From assembly GCA_018715425.1 (NCBI GenBank), contig DVLR01000328.1, positions 1 through 14,913 of the forward strand: DNA of 14,913 nucleotides. Reading direction: 5' to 3'. Source of the DNA: Candidatus Merdenecus merdavium (GTDB taxonomy: Bacteria > Bacillota > Clostridia > Lachnospirales > Lachnospiraceae). Under the pieces are notes generated by a model that saw only the letters and a list, made by a program, of their open reading frames with translations, did not search any database and was not told where the DNA came from. Of the stretch, positions 1-7,296 are shown one piece after another (the stretch's first letter is position 1; each line of letters begins with the position of its first letter). The position numbers were made by a program, and so were the translations under genes.

Positions 1-521
1 GAACCTGATGGTGTAATCTGAAGGATTCCATCTTCGCTAGAAAGATCAATAACTGCAAGAGAGGAACCACTTGTAACTGCACCTAAAAAGCCATCTATTT
101 CTTTATCCATTAATGCATTGTAAGCTGTTAATGCTTTGTCTTCACTGGCCTCGTCGTCCTCAAATGTTAGTTTGAATACGTATGTATCATCGCCTACTTG
201 AATACCACCAGCTTCGTTAATCTCTTTAATGGCAATTTCAGCACCTTGTTTTACAGATATACCGTAAGATGCAGCTTCGCCAGTCATAGGACCCATTCCA
301 CCAATTAAGAATTCTTTTGCTCCCTCTACTTGACTAGAGCCATCATCAACAGCTTCACTGCCTCCGTCGTTATCAGCCTCTTTGGATTCGTCAGCATCTT
401 TATCTTCTGCAGAACTCTCCTGAGTTGTAGTCTCCTTTTTATCGTCGTCACTAGCGCAACCAGCCAATAAAGTACTAGCCATAGCAACGCCTAAGATTAA
501 ACTAAGTAATTTTTTTTTCAT
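1..521 (-). CDS. ABC transporter substrate-binding lipoprotein, branched-chain amino acid (LivJ) type, 5' part
   Basis: Only the first 173 codons are present; the gene runs off the left edge. The product begins MKKKLLSLILGVAMASTLLA and has a lipobox LLAGC with the lipidated cysteine at residue 22. It would therefore be anchored to the outer face of the membrane. Residues about 25-68 form a very acidic Asp/Glu/Ser-rich linker. The folded domain then starts with a GGMGPMTGEAASYG segment and continues with KQGAEIAIKEINEAGGI, typical of the Peripla_BP_6 (Leu/Ile/Val-binding) family. Such proteins capture a small ligand and deliver it to a membrane permease with two ATPases, expected further left. 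The ligand cannot be told from this part; amino acids are the usual cargo, but amides, urea or other small molecules are also known. The start is well set: GAGGAGGA lies about 5 bases upstream (526-534). It has its own promoter (570-598). Confidence 0.88.
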   Translation of the reverse strand, partial: MKKKLLSLILGVAMASTLLAGCASDDDKKETTTQESSAEDKDADESKEADNDGGSEAVDDGSSQVEGAKEFLIGGMGPMTGEAASYGISVKQGAEIAIKEINEAGGIQVGDDTYVFKLTFEDDEASEDKALTAYNALMDKEIDGFLGAVTSGSSLAVIDLSSEDGILQITPSG

Positions 522-569
522 TGTTCTCCTCCTCGTAACATCTAAAACTCTCGTTCTTGTGATTGTTAT

Positions 570-598
570 ATGATACCCTTTTTATCTAATGTTGTCAA
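570..598 (-). promoter_or_regulatory. Sigma-A promoter of the substrate-binding lipoprotein gene
   Basis: On the minus strand there is a perfect -35 box TTGACA (593-598), a 17-base spacer and a -10 box TATCAT (570-575). The -10 lies about 50 bases upstream of the start codon at 521. This is the best-matching promoter in the window and suggests strong expression independent of the mnmM transcript upstream. Confidence 0.8.
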
Positions 599-615
599 TT
601 ACTTTTTTAATGCGG

Positions 616-675
616 TAAAGTTGAAAAGTTGACTCCTATAGCTCTTAGAGCCTTAAAATGATCCTTTCAACCTTT
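616..675 (-). other. Long-range inverted repeat across the mnmM 3' end, no T-tract
   Basis: The minus-strand transcript could pair AAAGGTTGAAAGG (663-675, overlapping the mnmM stop codon) with CTTTTCAACTTT (617-628). This gives about 12-13 pairs, two of them G.U. The enclosed loop holds a second small palindrome, GCTCT-T-AGAGC. No run of T follows, so I do not call it an intrinsic terminator. It could stabilise the mRNA end or be a chance structure in AT-rich DNA. Confidence 0.3.
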
Positions 676-1230
676 CTTAAAAATAAGTACTGGTATTGGA
701 GGATCATTGGGTCTATTATAATATTGGCTTAAGATGACTAAGAACTGTTTTTCATCTAACTGGGAAATGAAGGAAAGAATTCCTTCTTTCTCTTCATAAC
801 CTGTATCACCACCACTATATATACACAAAGTCATCAACCCGCCTTTTTTTAAAGAGGTAAGCCCTGCCTTTATTTCTTCTATACTTGTGGATAAGGTTGT
901 AGAGATGTTGTGGTCTCCTCCTGGAAGATAACCAAAATTAAACATAATACATGAGACACTTTCTGGTTCTACGTAGGCTCCCATAGAGCTATGGCTATCT
1001 AAAATAAGTGTTGCAATTCCTTCTACTCCATGGTTTGCCAAACGCTGCCGAGTGATCTCTAAAGCTTTCTTTTGAATATCAAAGCCATAGACGCGACCAC
1101 TACTTGATACTTGTTGACACAAGAATAAAGTATCAAATCCTTTTCCCGCTGTAGCATCAACACAAATATCCCCTTCTTTTGTGTGCTCTTTTACAAAATG
1201 GTGAACCCACTGTGTAATTTGACCATTCAT
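667..1230 (-). CDS. mnmM: tRNA 5-aminomethyl-(2-thio)uridine methyltransferase, MnmM (YtqB) family
   Basis: This 187-residue protein is a class I SAM-dependent methyltransferase of the family long annotated 'putative rRNA methylase' (YtqB, PF06962). Motif I is VDATAGKGFDT (residues 24-34, SAM-binding loop). An acidic residue ends strand 2 (GFDIQ, about 49-53). The family signature NFGYLPGGD is at 98-106 and a C-terminal NRPNDPP segment follows at about 172-178. Known biology: in Gram-positive bacteria lacking the bifunctional MnmC, MnmM makes the last methylation step of mnm5(s2)U at the tRNA wobble position 34, acting in the cytoplasm. Length is normal. The start is supported by AAGGGGA about 6 bases upstream. 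It is the last gene of a leftward run after hflX (51-base gap), a translation-related pairing. The assignment rests on motifs, so the family is certain and the exact substrate is inferred. Confidence 0.87.
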   Translation of the reverse strand: MNGQITQWVHHFVKEHTKEGDICVDATAGKGFDTLFLCQQVSSSGRVYGFDIQKKALEITRQRLANHGVEGIATLILDSHSSMGAYVEPESVSCIMFNFGYLPGGDHNISTTLSTSIEEIKAGLTSLKKGGLMTLCIYSGGDTGYEEKEGILSFISQLDEKQFLVILSQYYNRPNDPPIPVLIFKKG

Positions 1231-1281
1231 TTAAAATCCCCTTTTATTTTGTAATCCTTTTCGTGGACGATTCCCCATCCT

Positions 1282-2529
1282 TTAATCTAATCTTCCATAA
1301 ATAGAATGAGGAACGTATGCCTTTACAGCGATTCCATCCTCTACATACGATTCTTCTATCAGCTGACCATACTTACGTATCAGCTGAATACTTCCAGCTT
1401 TATCATATGGAAAGATTCTTTCTATATAGATGTTATGTTCTCGCAAGATTTGCTCCATAACCTCTTTTAGATTGTCTAGTCCATCTCCTGTTTTAGCTGA
1501 AATATAAAGAGTTTTATCTGCTTTTAAATCCTTTAAGACTGGTTTGACATCTAAACGATCTACTTTATTAAATAGGGTAATCACTGTTTTATCCTTCACT
1601 TCAAGCTCAGATAAAGTTTCATATACTGTATGCATTTGAAGATCCATTTGTGGATTTGAGGCATCCACAACATGAAGAACAAGATCCGCATACTTAGCTT
1701 CTTCCAATGTACTTCGGAATGCTTGAATTAAATGATGAGGCAGCTTTTTAATAAATCCTACCGTATCGGTAAGTAAGATCTCCTGCCCACTTGGAAGTTC
1801 TAGATTTCTGGTGGTGGGATCCAAAGTTGCAAATAATTGGTCTTCCTCTAATACTCCTGCATCGGTTAATTGATTTAACAGCGTGGATTTTCCAGCATTC
1901 GTATATCCTACAATAGCCACAACAGGAATATGACTTTTACTTCTCTGACTCCTTGTAATTTCTCGGTGACGTTTCACCTCTTTTAACTCTTTATTTAACT
2001 GTGAAATACGGTCTTTGATTAGACGGCGATCCATCTCCAATTTCTTTTCTCCAGGTCCTCTTGTTCCGATTCCACCACCAAGCCTGGACATGGATACTCC
2101 GAATCCTGTTAATCTAGCAACACGATACTTTAATTGAGCAAGTTCTACCTGTATCTTTCCTTCACTAGTAGATGCTCTTTTAGCAAAGATATCTAATATG
2201 ATCAGCGTACGATCCATAACCTTGGTATCAAGCAAACGTCTTAAGTTATTTAATTGAGCTGGTGATAACTCATCATCACAGACGATACCAGTGGCATCTA
2301 AGCTTTCTAAAAGCTCCTTTATTTCATCGATTTTACCAGTTCCAACATAAGTACCTGGATGGATCTGCTCTCTATTTTGTATCACTTTACCAACGGTAAC
2401 CGCTCCTGCGGTATCCACCAATTCTTCTAATTCATTTAAAGACTCCTGGGTGTAATCATCAAGTTGGGAGCTAACACCAACTAAAATGACCCTTTCTTCC
2501 ATCTCATTATTTTCAAAAACCTCTGACAT
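1282..2529 (-). CDS. hflX: Ribosome-associated GTPase HflX
   Basis: This 415-residue cytoplasmic GTPase binds the 50S subunit, splits stalled 70S ribosomes after heat or antibiotic stress, and hydrolyses ATP and GTP. The N-terminal HflX nucleotide-binding domain covers about residues 15-120 (HPGTYVGTGKIDEI at 57-70). A helical linker carries the family signature GGGIGTRGPGE (151-161). The G domain follows, with G1 GYTNAGKS (208-215), G3 DTVG (255-258), G4 NKVD (321-324) and G5 SAK (344-346). All GTP-binding motifs are intact. A short C-terminal domain ends in YGRLD. Length is normal for the family. Its ribosome binding site AGGAG lies about 7 bases before the ATG and overlaps the stop codon of the upstream TPR gene; the two coding regions are only 9 bases apart, which argues for co-transcription and possibly coupled translation. 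mnmM follows downstream. Confidence 0.96.
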   Translation of the reverse strand: MSEVFENNEMEERVILVGVSSQLDDYTQESLNELEELVDTAGAVTVGKVIQNREQIHPGTYVGTGKIDEIKELLESLDATGIVCDDELSPAQLNNLRRLLDTKVMDRTLIILDIFAKRASTSEGKIQVELAQLKYRVARLTGFGVSMSRLGGGIGTRGPGEKKLEMDRRLIKDRISQLNKELKEVKRHREITRSQRSKSHIPVVAIVGYTNAGKSTLLNQLTDAGVLEEDQLFATLDPTTRNLELPSGQEILLTDTVGFIKKLPHHLIQAFRSTLEEAKYADLVLHVVDASNPQMDLQMHTVYETLSELEVKDKTVITLFNKVDRLDVKPVLKDLKADKTLYISAKTGDGLDNLKEVMEQILREHNIYIERIFPYDKAGSIQLIRKYGQLIEESYVEDGIAVKAYVPHSIYGRLD

Positions 2530-2538
2530 TGATTGCTC

Positions 2539-3582
2539 CTATCTAGTCTGTAAGAATTCATATTCTCTTTGACCAACACTATCATCTGGATACAAAGCTA
2601 CAAACTCTGCAGCCTTTTCCTTAGCTGTGGCAAAATCAGCCTTTCCTTCATAAGCTACTATTTCGTTGAATAAAAGATTTTGTTTTACTTCGCCATCATC
2701 CATGCTTAATCCTGTTTGGATATTTAGAAGTGCTCCATCATAATCTTGCTTTTTGATTTTCCCAAGTGCCAGACCATTATAGGCTCGAGCATCTTCTTTT
2801 ACCTCAGCTAAATACTTCTGATAGATAGTTATTCCATTATCTATATCATTTAATTCATAAAGTACTTTTCCTAAAAAAAGCATAGCCTCTTGATCTCCGT
2901 TTTCTATGGCTTGGTTAAAGGAATTTCTAGCACTTTCATAATCTTTTAAATAATAATAAATCTGTCCTATATTATAATCATTGAAGGATCCATTTGCACT
3001 TATATTTAAGGCATCCTGTAAATATATAGTTCCTCCTTCTTCTAATCCAAGAGCTACGTATGCCTGGTAGATCTCTATATATAAATGAATATTTTCTGGG
3101 TCAAGAGAGATGGCCTTTCTAAAATCCTCTTCTGCTTCTGCAACAGAACCTTCTGCTAATTGAGAAAGCCCTCTTAAATAATAAGCATCCTTTGACTCCT
3201 CAATTTCTAAAAGTTCTTGAAATGTTTCGATCGCTTTGGAATATTCTTCATTTTTGTACTGAGCCGTTCCTTTATAATATAATAGATCTTTCTTCACATT
3301 TTCATGAGAAGCTCCTTTTTCTGCTAAAGCTTTTCCAAAATTAACAATGGCATTAGGATAATCTTCTTTTCCTAAATAGGCAATACCAAGACCTCTATAT
3401 GCCTGTAGCAGTTCTACTTCATCCGCTAATGCATCATCAAACTGAGCCAAGGCTTCCTCATAATCACTTTTTTCTAAAGCTTCTGTTCCTTTTCCTATAT
3501 AATTGTTAGTATCCTTTTTATTACAACCTGACAAAGCCAAAGTCAGGGTTAAGCCTAAGACTATAAATACTTTCTTTTTCAT
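2539..3582 (-). CDS. TPR-repeat lipoprotein
   Basis: This 347-residue protein starts MKKKVFIVLGLTLTLALSGC. The lipobox is LSGC, with cysteine at residue 20, so it is a predicted membrane-anchored lipoprotein facing outward. The rest is almost entirely tetratricopeptide repeats, roughly eight. Examples are the 'GKGTEALEKSDYEEALAQFD', 'AYRGLGIAYLGKEDYPNAIV' and 'YYLRGLSQLAEGSVAEAEED' helices, and DPEN turns. TPR arrays are protein-binding scaffolds; no enzyme motif is visible and the partner is unknown. The gene has GGAGGAG just upstream of the ATG and its own promoter (3613-3641). It leads the run TPR-hflX-mnmM. A surface lipoprotein co-transcribed with two cytoplasmic translation proteins gives no obvious shared function. 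Confidence 0.85.
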   Translation of the reverse strand: MKKKVFIVLGLTLTLALSGCNKKDTNNYIGKGTEALEKSDYEEALAQFDDALADEVELLQAYRGLGIAYLGKEDYPNAIVNFGKALAEKGASHENVKKDLLYYKGTAQYKNEEYSKAIETFQELLEIEESKDAYYLRGLSQLAEGSVAEAEEDFRKAISLDPENIHLYIEIYQAYVALGLEEGGTIYLQDALNISANGSFNDYNIGQIYYYLKDYESARNSFNQAIENGDQEAMLFLGKVLYELNDIDNGITIYQKYLAEVKEDARAYNGLALGKIKKQDYDGALLNIQTGLSMDDGEVKQNLLFNEIVAYEGKADFATAKEKAAEFVALYPDDSVGQREYEFLQTR

Positions 3583-3612
3583 GGTTCTCCTCCATACTTA
3601 TTATACCAAATG

Positions 3613-3641
3613 ATTATAGCAGATTTTTATCATGCTTCCAA
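3613..3641 (-). promoter_or_regulatory. Promoter of the TPR-hflX-mnmM run
   Basis: On the minus strand: -35 TTGGAA (3636-3641), a 17-base spacer and -10 TATAAT (3613-3618). The extended motif TGC directly precedes the -10, giving TGCTATAAT. It lies about 30 bases before the TPR lipoprotein start. A second TATAAT lies closer to the gene, but it has no matching -35. Confidence 0.75.
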
Positions 3642-3655
3642 GTTTTTTCAGAACT

Positions 3656-3683
3656 TTTACATAAGATCATTCTGTGTTAGAAT
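3656..3683 (+). promoter_or_regulatory. Promoter of the DUF2752 gene
   Basis: On the plus strand: -35 TTTACA (3656-3661), a 16-base spacer and -10 TAGAAT (3678-3683), with an extended TGT immediately before it. The start codon is 35 bases downstream of the -10. It is arranged back to back with the leftward TPR promoter, the two -35 boxes being about 15 bases apart. Confidence 0.6.
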
Positions 3684-3718
3684 AGTAAAAGATTCAAATA
3701 ATATTAAGAGGAGAGATC

Positions 3719-4135
3719 ATGGAAAATATAAAAAGTAAATTAAAAATAAACCAAGAAAAAATTCGTTCCTACGTCATCATGTTTTTTTTGCTATTCATTA
3801 TTTTTCTCATTGGATACCGCTGTCCATTCCAGGCAATTCTAGGCATTTCTTGTCCAGGATGCGGAATGACTCGAGCATTTCTTAGTCTCGCTCACTTGGA
3901 TATTTCTAAAGCCTTTTATTATCATCCTTTATTTTGGATGGTTCCTTTGTTTATAATAGTGTGGATATTCCAGAAAAAAATCCCTAGAAACATCATTTCT
4001 TTGTTAATAGGAATTGTCTGTGTATTATTTTTTGGTGTATATTTATACCGAATGATATACGGTGATGGACAGATTGTATACATTGATATAAAACATAGCT
4101 TACTGGGTAATATCATAAACTTTGTTTTTTCATAG
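3719..4135 (+). CDS. DUF2752 family small membrane protein
   Basis: This 138-residue integral membrane protein has about three helices (roughly 17-34, 70-85 and 91-112). The family signature lies after the first helix: RCPF (34-37), then GISCPGCGMTRA (42-53), i.e. three cysteines of which two form CPGC. This pattern defines DUF2752 (PF10825). The biochemical role of the family is not established. The conserved Cys-Pro-Gly-Cys-Gly and Thr-Arg suggest a metal, cofactor or redox site at the membrane face, but that is inference. The start is set by GAGGAG about 7 bases upstream. It stands alone on the plus strand, divergent from the TPR-hflX-mnmM run, and its transcript would end at or near the strong hairpin at 4181-4225. 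Family identity is fairly sure; function is unknown. Confidence 0.8.
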   Translation: MENIKSKLKINQEKIRSYVIMFFLLFIIFLIGYRCPFQAILGISCPGCGMTRAFLSLAHLDISKAFYYHPLFWMVPLFIIVWIFQKKIPRNIISLLIGIVCVLFFGVYLYRMIYGDGQIVYIDIKHSLLGNIINFVFS

Positions 4136-4180
4136 ACTTTCTGTTTTGTTTTTGGTTTCTTCCTTACCCATATACAAATA

Positions 4181-4225
4181 CAATCCCCTTAAAACCTAAC
4201 ACGAGTATAGGTCTTAAGGGGATTG
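4181..4225. terminator. Long hairpin between convergent genes (DUF2752 and DUF4250)
   Basis: CAATCCCCTTAA pairs with TTAAGGGGATTG (12 perfect base pairs). After one A.C mismatch a further five pairs (ACCTA/TAGGT) close a 9-base loop. It sits between the convergent ends of the DUF2752 gene (plus) and the clpB-DUF4250 unit (minus). Neither side has a clean T run: plus continues GCTAGTTCAG and minus continues TATTTGTATATG, the latter somewhat T-rich. A bidirectional terminator is the most likely role. Confidence 0.65.
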
Positions 4226-4277
4226 CTAGTTCAGTCATGGATTCAAAAGAAAGCATGATGAAAAATTCCATATTGAT

Positions 4278-4451
4278 TTAAATAAACTGATTTAAATTTG
4301 GATCGTATTCATATTGTATACTCTCTAGTCTTTGAACAATATACTCTTTTGATACAGATAAGCTTTTACACAGATCCTCTAAAGAGGTATAATAGTCTCT
4401 TAATTGCATGTTTACATAACTTAATAAAATTGCTGGGTCTTCTGGTAACAT
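4278..4451 (-). CDS. DUF4250 family small protein
   Basis: This 57-residue protein begins MLPEDPAILLSYVNMQLRDY and ends YEYDPNLNQFI. The MLPxDPxILLSxxNxxLRDxY opening, the short predicted helix-turn-helix-like middle (LEDLCKSLSVSKEYIVQRL, about 24-42) and the YEYDxxLNQF ending match DUF4250 (PF14056), a family common in Clostridia and of unknown function. The middle region looks like a small wHTH-type fold, but no DNA-binding role is shown. The start has AGAGAGG about 8 bases upstream. It begins 45 bases after the clpB stop on the same strand and is followed by the hairpin at 4181-4225, so it is probably the last gene of a clpB transcript. It is short enough to be missed by length cut-offs. 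Confidence 0.8.
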   Translation of the reverse strand: MLPEDPAILLSYVNMQLRDYYTSLEDLCKSLSVSKEYIVQRLESIQYEYDPNLNQFI

Positions 4452-4496
4452 AGGATAACCTCTCTTATTCTAGTCATAGCCTTCTTTCTGTAAGTC

Positions 4497-7082
4497 TTAC
4501 TCTTTTACCTTGGCAGTTAAATCATCTCCTAGAAGATCTAAAAGAATCGTATCTCCTGCCCTTACTTCACCAGAAAGAATGAGCTTCGCAGCCAAAGTTT
4601 CTACATATTTTTGAAGATATCTCTTTAATGGTCTAGCTCCATAGATTGGATCATATCCTTCTTCTACCACATGATTTTTTGCAGCATCTGTTAATTCTAT
4701 TTGTACTTCTTGAGTCACTAAACGTTTGTTGATATCATCTACTAGCAAGTTAATAATACCGCTAATATTATCCTTGGTCAATGGCTTAAATAAAATGATT
4801 TCATCTAAACGATTTAAAAATTCAGGTCTAAAATGAGCTCTTAATTCGGAAAGAACGAGATCCTCACTTTCCTTACGTATTTCTCCAAAGGAATCAATAC
4901 CCTCTAGTAAGTTTGCAGAGCCTATATTCGATGTCATAATCAGGATTGTATTTTTAAAGTCTACAGTCCTACCTTGAGAGTCGGTAATTCGACCATCGTC
5001 TAATACCTGAAGTAGTACATTAAACACGTCTGGATGAGCTTTTTCGATTTCATCAAAGAGTACAACGGAATATGGTTTTCTTCTGACTGCCTCCGTTAAT
5101 TGTCCACCTTCCTCATATCCTACATATCCTGGAGGTGCTCCAATCAATCGAGATACAGAGTATTTCTCCATATATTCACTCATGTCAATACGAACCATAT
5201 TATGTTCGTCATCAAATAATGTTTCTGCCAAAGCCTTTGCAAGCTCGGTTTTACCTACTCCTGTAGGTCCTAAAAATAGGAAAGAACCAATTGGTTTCGA
5301 TGGATCTTTGATTCCTGCCTTAGAACGAATAATTGCATCGGATACCTTTGTAACTCCTTCCTCCTGTCCAATCACTCTTCTATGGAGTTCTTCTTCTAGA
5401 TGGAGGATCTTACTTCTTTCTCCCTCTGTTAATTTCGCCACTGGTATTCCTGTCCATTTTGAAATAATCTTTGCAATTTCTTCATCGGTGACACTTTCGT
5501 GAACCAAGGATAAATTTACATTTCTTACCTTCTGTTCTTCTACTTCTAATTGTTGTTGTAATTTAGGCAATTCTCCATACTGAAGTTCCGCTGCTTTATT
5601 TAAATCGTAATTTCTTTGGGCAACTTCGATTTGTTTATTCATATCTTCGATTTGCTCTCTTAATTTTTGTAATCTTTCTACAGACGTCTTTTCATTATCC
5701 CATTGGGCCTTTTGACCATTAAATTCATCTCTTAAGTCTGCTAATTCCTTTTGTAAGTTAGTAAGCCTATCTTGGCTAAGAGAATCTGTTTCTTTTTTAA
5801 GAGCTGCTTCTTCTATTTCAAGTTGCATAATTTTTCTTTGTAGCTCATCGAGATCCGCTGGAAGAGAATCCAGCTCTGTTTTTATTAAAGCGCAAGCCTC
5901 ATCTACTAAATCTATGGCTTTATCTGGGAGAAAACGGTCTGAAATATAACGGTTAGATAATGTTGCTGCTGCTACTAAGGCTCCATCGGTAATCTTTACA
6001 CCATGATATACTTCGTAACGTTCTTTTAATCCTCTTAAAATAGAAATGGTATCTTCTACCGTAGGTTCATCCACGGTAATTGGTTGAAAACGTCTTTCTA
6101 ACGCAGCATCTTTTTCTATATATTGACGGTATTCATCTAGAGTTGTTGCACCGATACAATGGAGCTCTCCCCTTGCTAACATTGGTTTAAGCATATTTCC
6201 TGCATCCATGGCACCATCAGTTTTACCAGCCCCAACAATTAAGTGAAGTTCATCAATAAATAAAATAATCTGCCCTTCACTTTTCTTTACTTCTTCTAAG
6301 ACTGCTTTTAATCTTTCCTCAAACTCGCCACGATATTTAGCACCTGCAACTAAAGCTCCCATATCAAGAGCAAATATCTTTTTATCTTTTAGTCCTTCTG
6401 GCACATCTCCTCTAACGATCCGTTGAGCAAGACCTTCAACTGCTGCCGTTTTACCTACTCCTGGCTCACCAATGAGAACTGGATTGTTTTTTGTCTTACG
6501 AGATAAAATGCGGATCACATTACGAATCTCGCTATCTCGTCCAATCACTGGATCTAGTTTTTGGGCTTTTGCTTTTTCTACAAGATCCTCGCCATATTTA
6601 CTGAGAGTATCATAAGTAACTTCTGGATTATCGCTGGTTACTCTCTGGTTTCCTCTTACGGTACTAAGTCCTTGCAAAAAGCGTTCCCTTGTTATTCCAA
6701 ACTCTTTAAATAATTCCTTGATTGCCTTGTTAGGGTATTTTATTAATGCTAAAAACAAATGCTCTACAGAGATGTATTCATCTCCCATGGCTTTGGCCTC
6801 ATCTTCTGCATGGATAAGCACCTTGTTTAAGTCCTGCCCAATATAAATCTTACCACCTGATACTTTTACTCTTTTTTCAAGATCACTTTCTACTCGATTC
6901 ACAAAATATGTGGGGTTGATCTCCATTTTTTCTATTAGCTTATAAATCAAACTATCTTCTTGATTTAATAAGCTATATAATAAGTGTTCTTGTTCCACTT
7001 CTTGGTTTCCGTATTGGTCCGCCACTGTTTCTAATTCATTTACAGCTTGTAGTGATTTTTGTGTAAATTTATTTATATTCAT
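4497..7082 (-). CDS. clpB: ATP-dependent disaggregase ClpB
   Basis: This 861-residue Hsp100 chaperone forms a cytoplasmic hexamer that, with DnaK, threads proteins out of aggregates. The Clp N domain is at about 1-145. The first AAA+ module has Walker A GEPGVGKT (205-212), Walker B ILFIDE (273-278) and Arg fingers 330-331. The coiled-coil middle domain at about 400-525 is the feature that separates ClpB from ClpA/C/E. The second AAA+ module has Walker A GPTGVGKT (605-612), pore loop GYVGYEEGG (652-660) and Walker B VVLFDE (673-678). All catalytic residues are intact. The frame is open 30 codons further, to 7172. However, AAGGAGG sits 8 bases before the ATG at 7082, and the protein then starts MNINKFTQKS as in other ClpB, while the longer start would lie on the -35 box. 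Promoter is at 7144-7172; no CIRCE or CtsR box is visible. Confidence 0.96.
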   Translation of the reverse strand: MNINKFTQKSLQAVNELETVADQYGNQEVEQEHLLYSLLNQEDSLIYKLIEKMEINPTYFVNRVESDLEKRVKVSGGKIYIGQDLNKVLIHAEDEAKAMGDEYISVEHLFLALIKYPNKAIKELFKEFGITRERFLQGLSTVRGNQRVTSDNPEVTYDTLSKYGEDLVEKAKAQKLDPVIGRDSEIRNVIRILSRKTKNNPVLIGEPGVGKTAAVEGLAQRIVRGDVPEGLKDKKIFALDMGALVAGAKYRGEFEERLKAVLEEVKKSEGQIILFIDELHLIVGAGKTDGAMDAGNMLKPMLARGELHCIGATTLDEYRQYIEKDAALERRFQPITVDEPTVEDTISILRGLKERYEVYHGVKITDGALVAAATLSNRYISDRFLPDKAIDLVDEACALIKTELDSLPADLDELQRKIMQLEIEEAALKKETDSLSQDRLTNLQKELADLRDEFNGQKAQWDNEKTSVERLQKLREQIEDMNKQIEVAQRNYDLNKAAELQYGELPKLQQQLEVEEQKVRNVNLSLVHESVTDEEIAKIISKWTGIPVAKLTEGERSKILHLEEELHRRVIGQEEGVTKVSDAIIRSKAGIKDPSKPIGSFLFLGPTGVGKTELAKALAETLFDDEHNMVRIDMSEYMEKYSVSRLIGAPPGYVGYEEGGQLTEAVRRKPYSVVLFDEIEKAHPDVFNVLLQVLDDGRITDSQGRTVDFKNTILIMTSNIGSANLLEGIDSFGEIRKESEDLVLSELRAHFRPEFLNRLDEIILFKPLTKDNISGIINLLVDDINKRLVTQEVQIELTDAAKNHVVEEGYDPIYGARPLKRYLQKYVETLAAKLILSGEVRAGDTILLDLLGDDLTAKVKE

Positions 7083-7143
7083 AGATAAATCCTCCTTTAC
7101 CTTAAATATTAACGTAAACGGTTGTTTGCTTTGTTCTATAACT

Positions 7144-7172
7144 ACTATAACACTGGTTTTTTTATAATGCAA
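7144..7172 (-). promoter_or_regulatory. Promoter of clpB
   Basis: On the minus strand: -35 TTGCAT (7167-7172), a 17-base spacer and -10 TATAGT (7144-7149), with the extended TGT in front. It gives a leader of about 55 bases. No GAGTGCTAA-type CIRCE repeat and no GGTCAAA-type CtsR repeat was found in 7083-7240, so the usual Gram-positive heat-shock repressor sites seem to be absent here. Confidence 0.65.
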
Positions 7173-7242
7173 GAGGTTTTTATCATTTTTTTTATTTTTT
7201 CTACAAGATCATTTCCTTCTCTGACTTATTGTATCCATAATT

Positions 7243-7276
7243 GAAAGAAAAAGCCAGTTTCCTGGCCTTTTCTTTC
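7243..7276. terminator. Intrinsic terminator after the ArsR-family gene
   Basis: In the minus-strand transcript, a GC core GCCAG/CTGGC closes a GAAA (GNRA) tetraloop. An A-tract/T-tract stem (GAAAGAAAA pairing with TTTTCTTTC, one A.C mismatch between) extends it. The minus strand leaves through CTTTTTCTTTC, so it is a good terminator for the gene ending at 7297. It also insulates the clpB promoter just downstream. Confidence 0.85.
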
Positions 7277-7296
7277 TAATAATGATATGCTTGCTT

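Noticed and set aside
639..651. Small palindrome GCTCTTAGAGC as terminator of mnmM
   Set aside because: The stem is only five pairs and no T run follows on either strand.
3922..4116. Minus-strand open frame opposite the DUF2752 gene
   Set aside because: It lies wholly antisense to a gene with a recognised family motif and has no ribosome binding site.
5182..5502. Plus-strand open frame inside clpB
   Set aside because: It is a shadow of the AAA+ coding sequence with no ribosome binding site or family pattern.
7083..7172. Thirty-codon N-terminal extension of ClpB in an open frame
   Set aside because: It would begin on the -35 box of the best promoter, and a clear AAGGAGG precedes the ATG at 7082, which yields the normal ClpB N-terminus.
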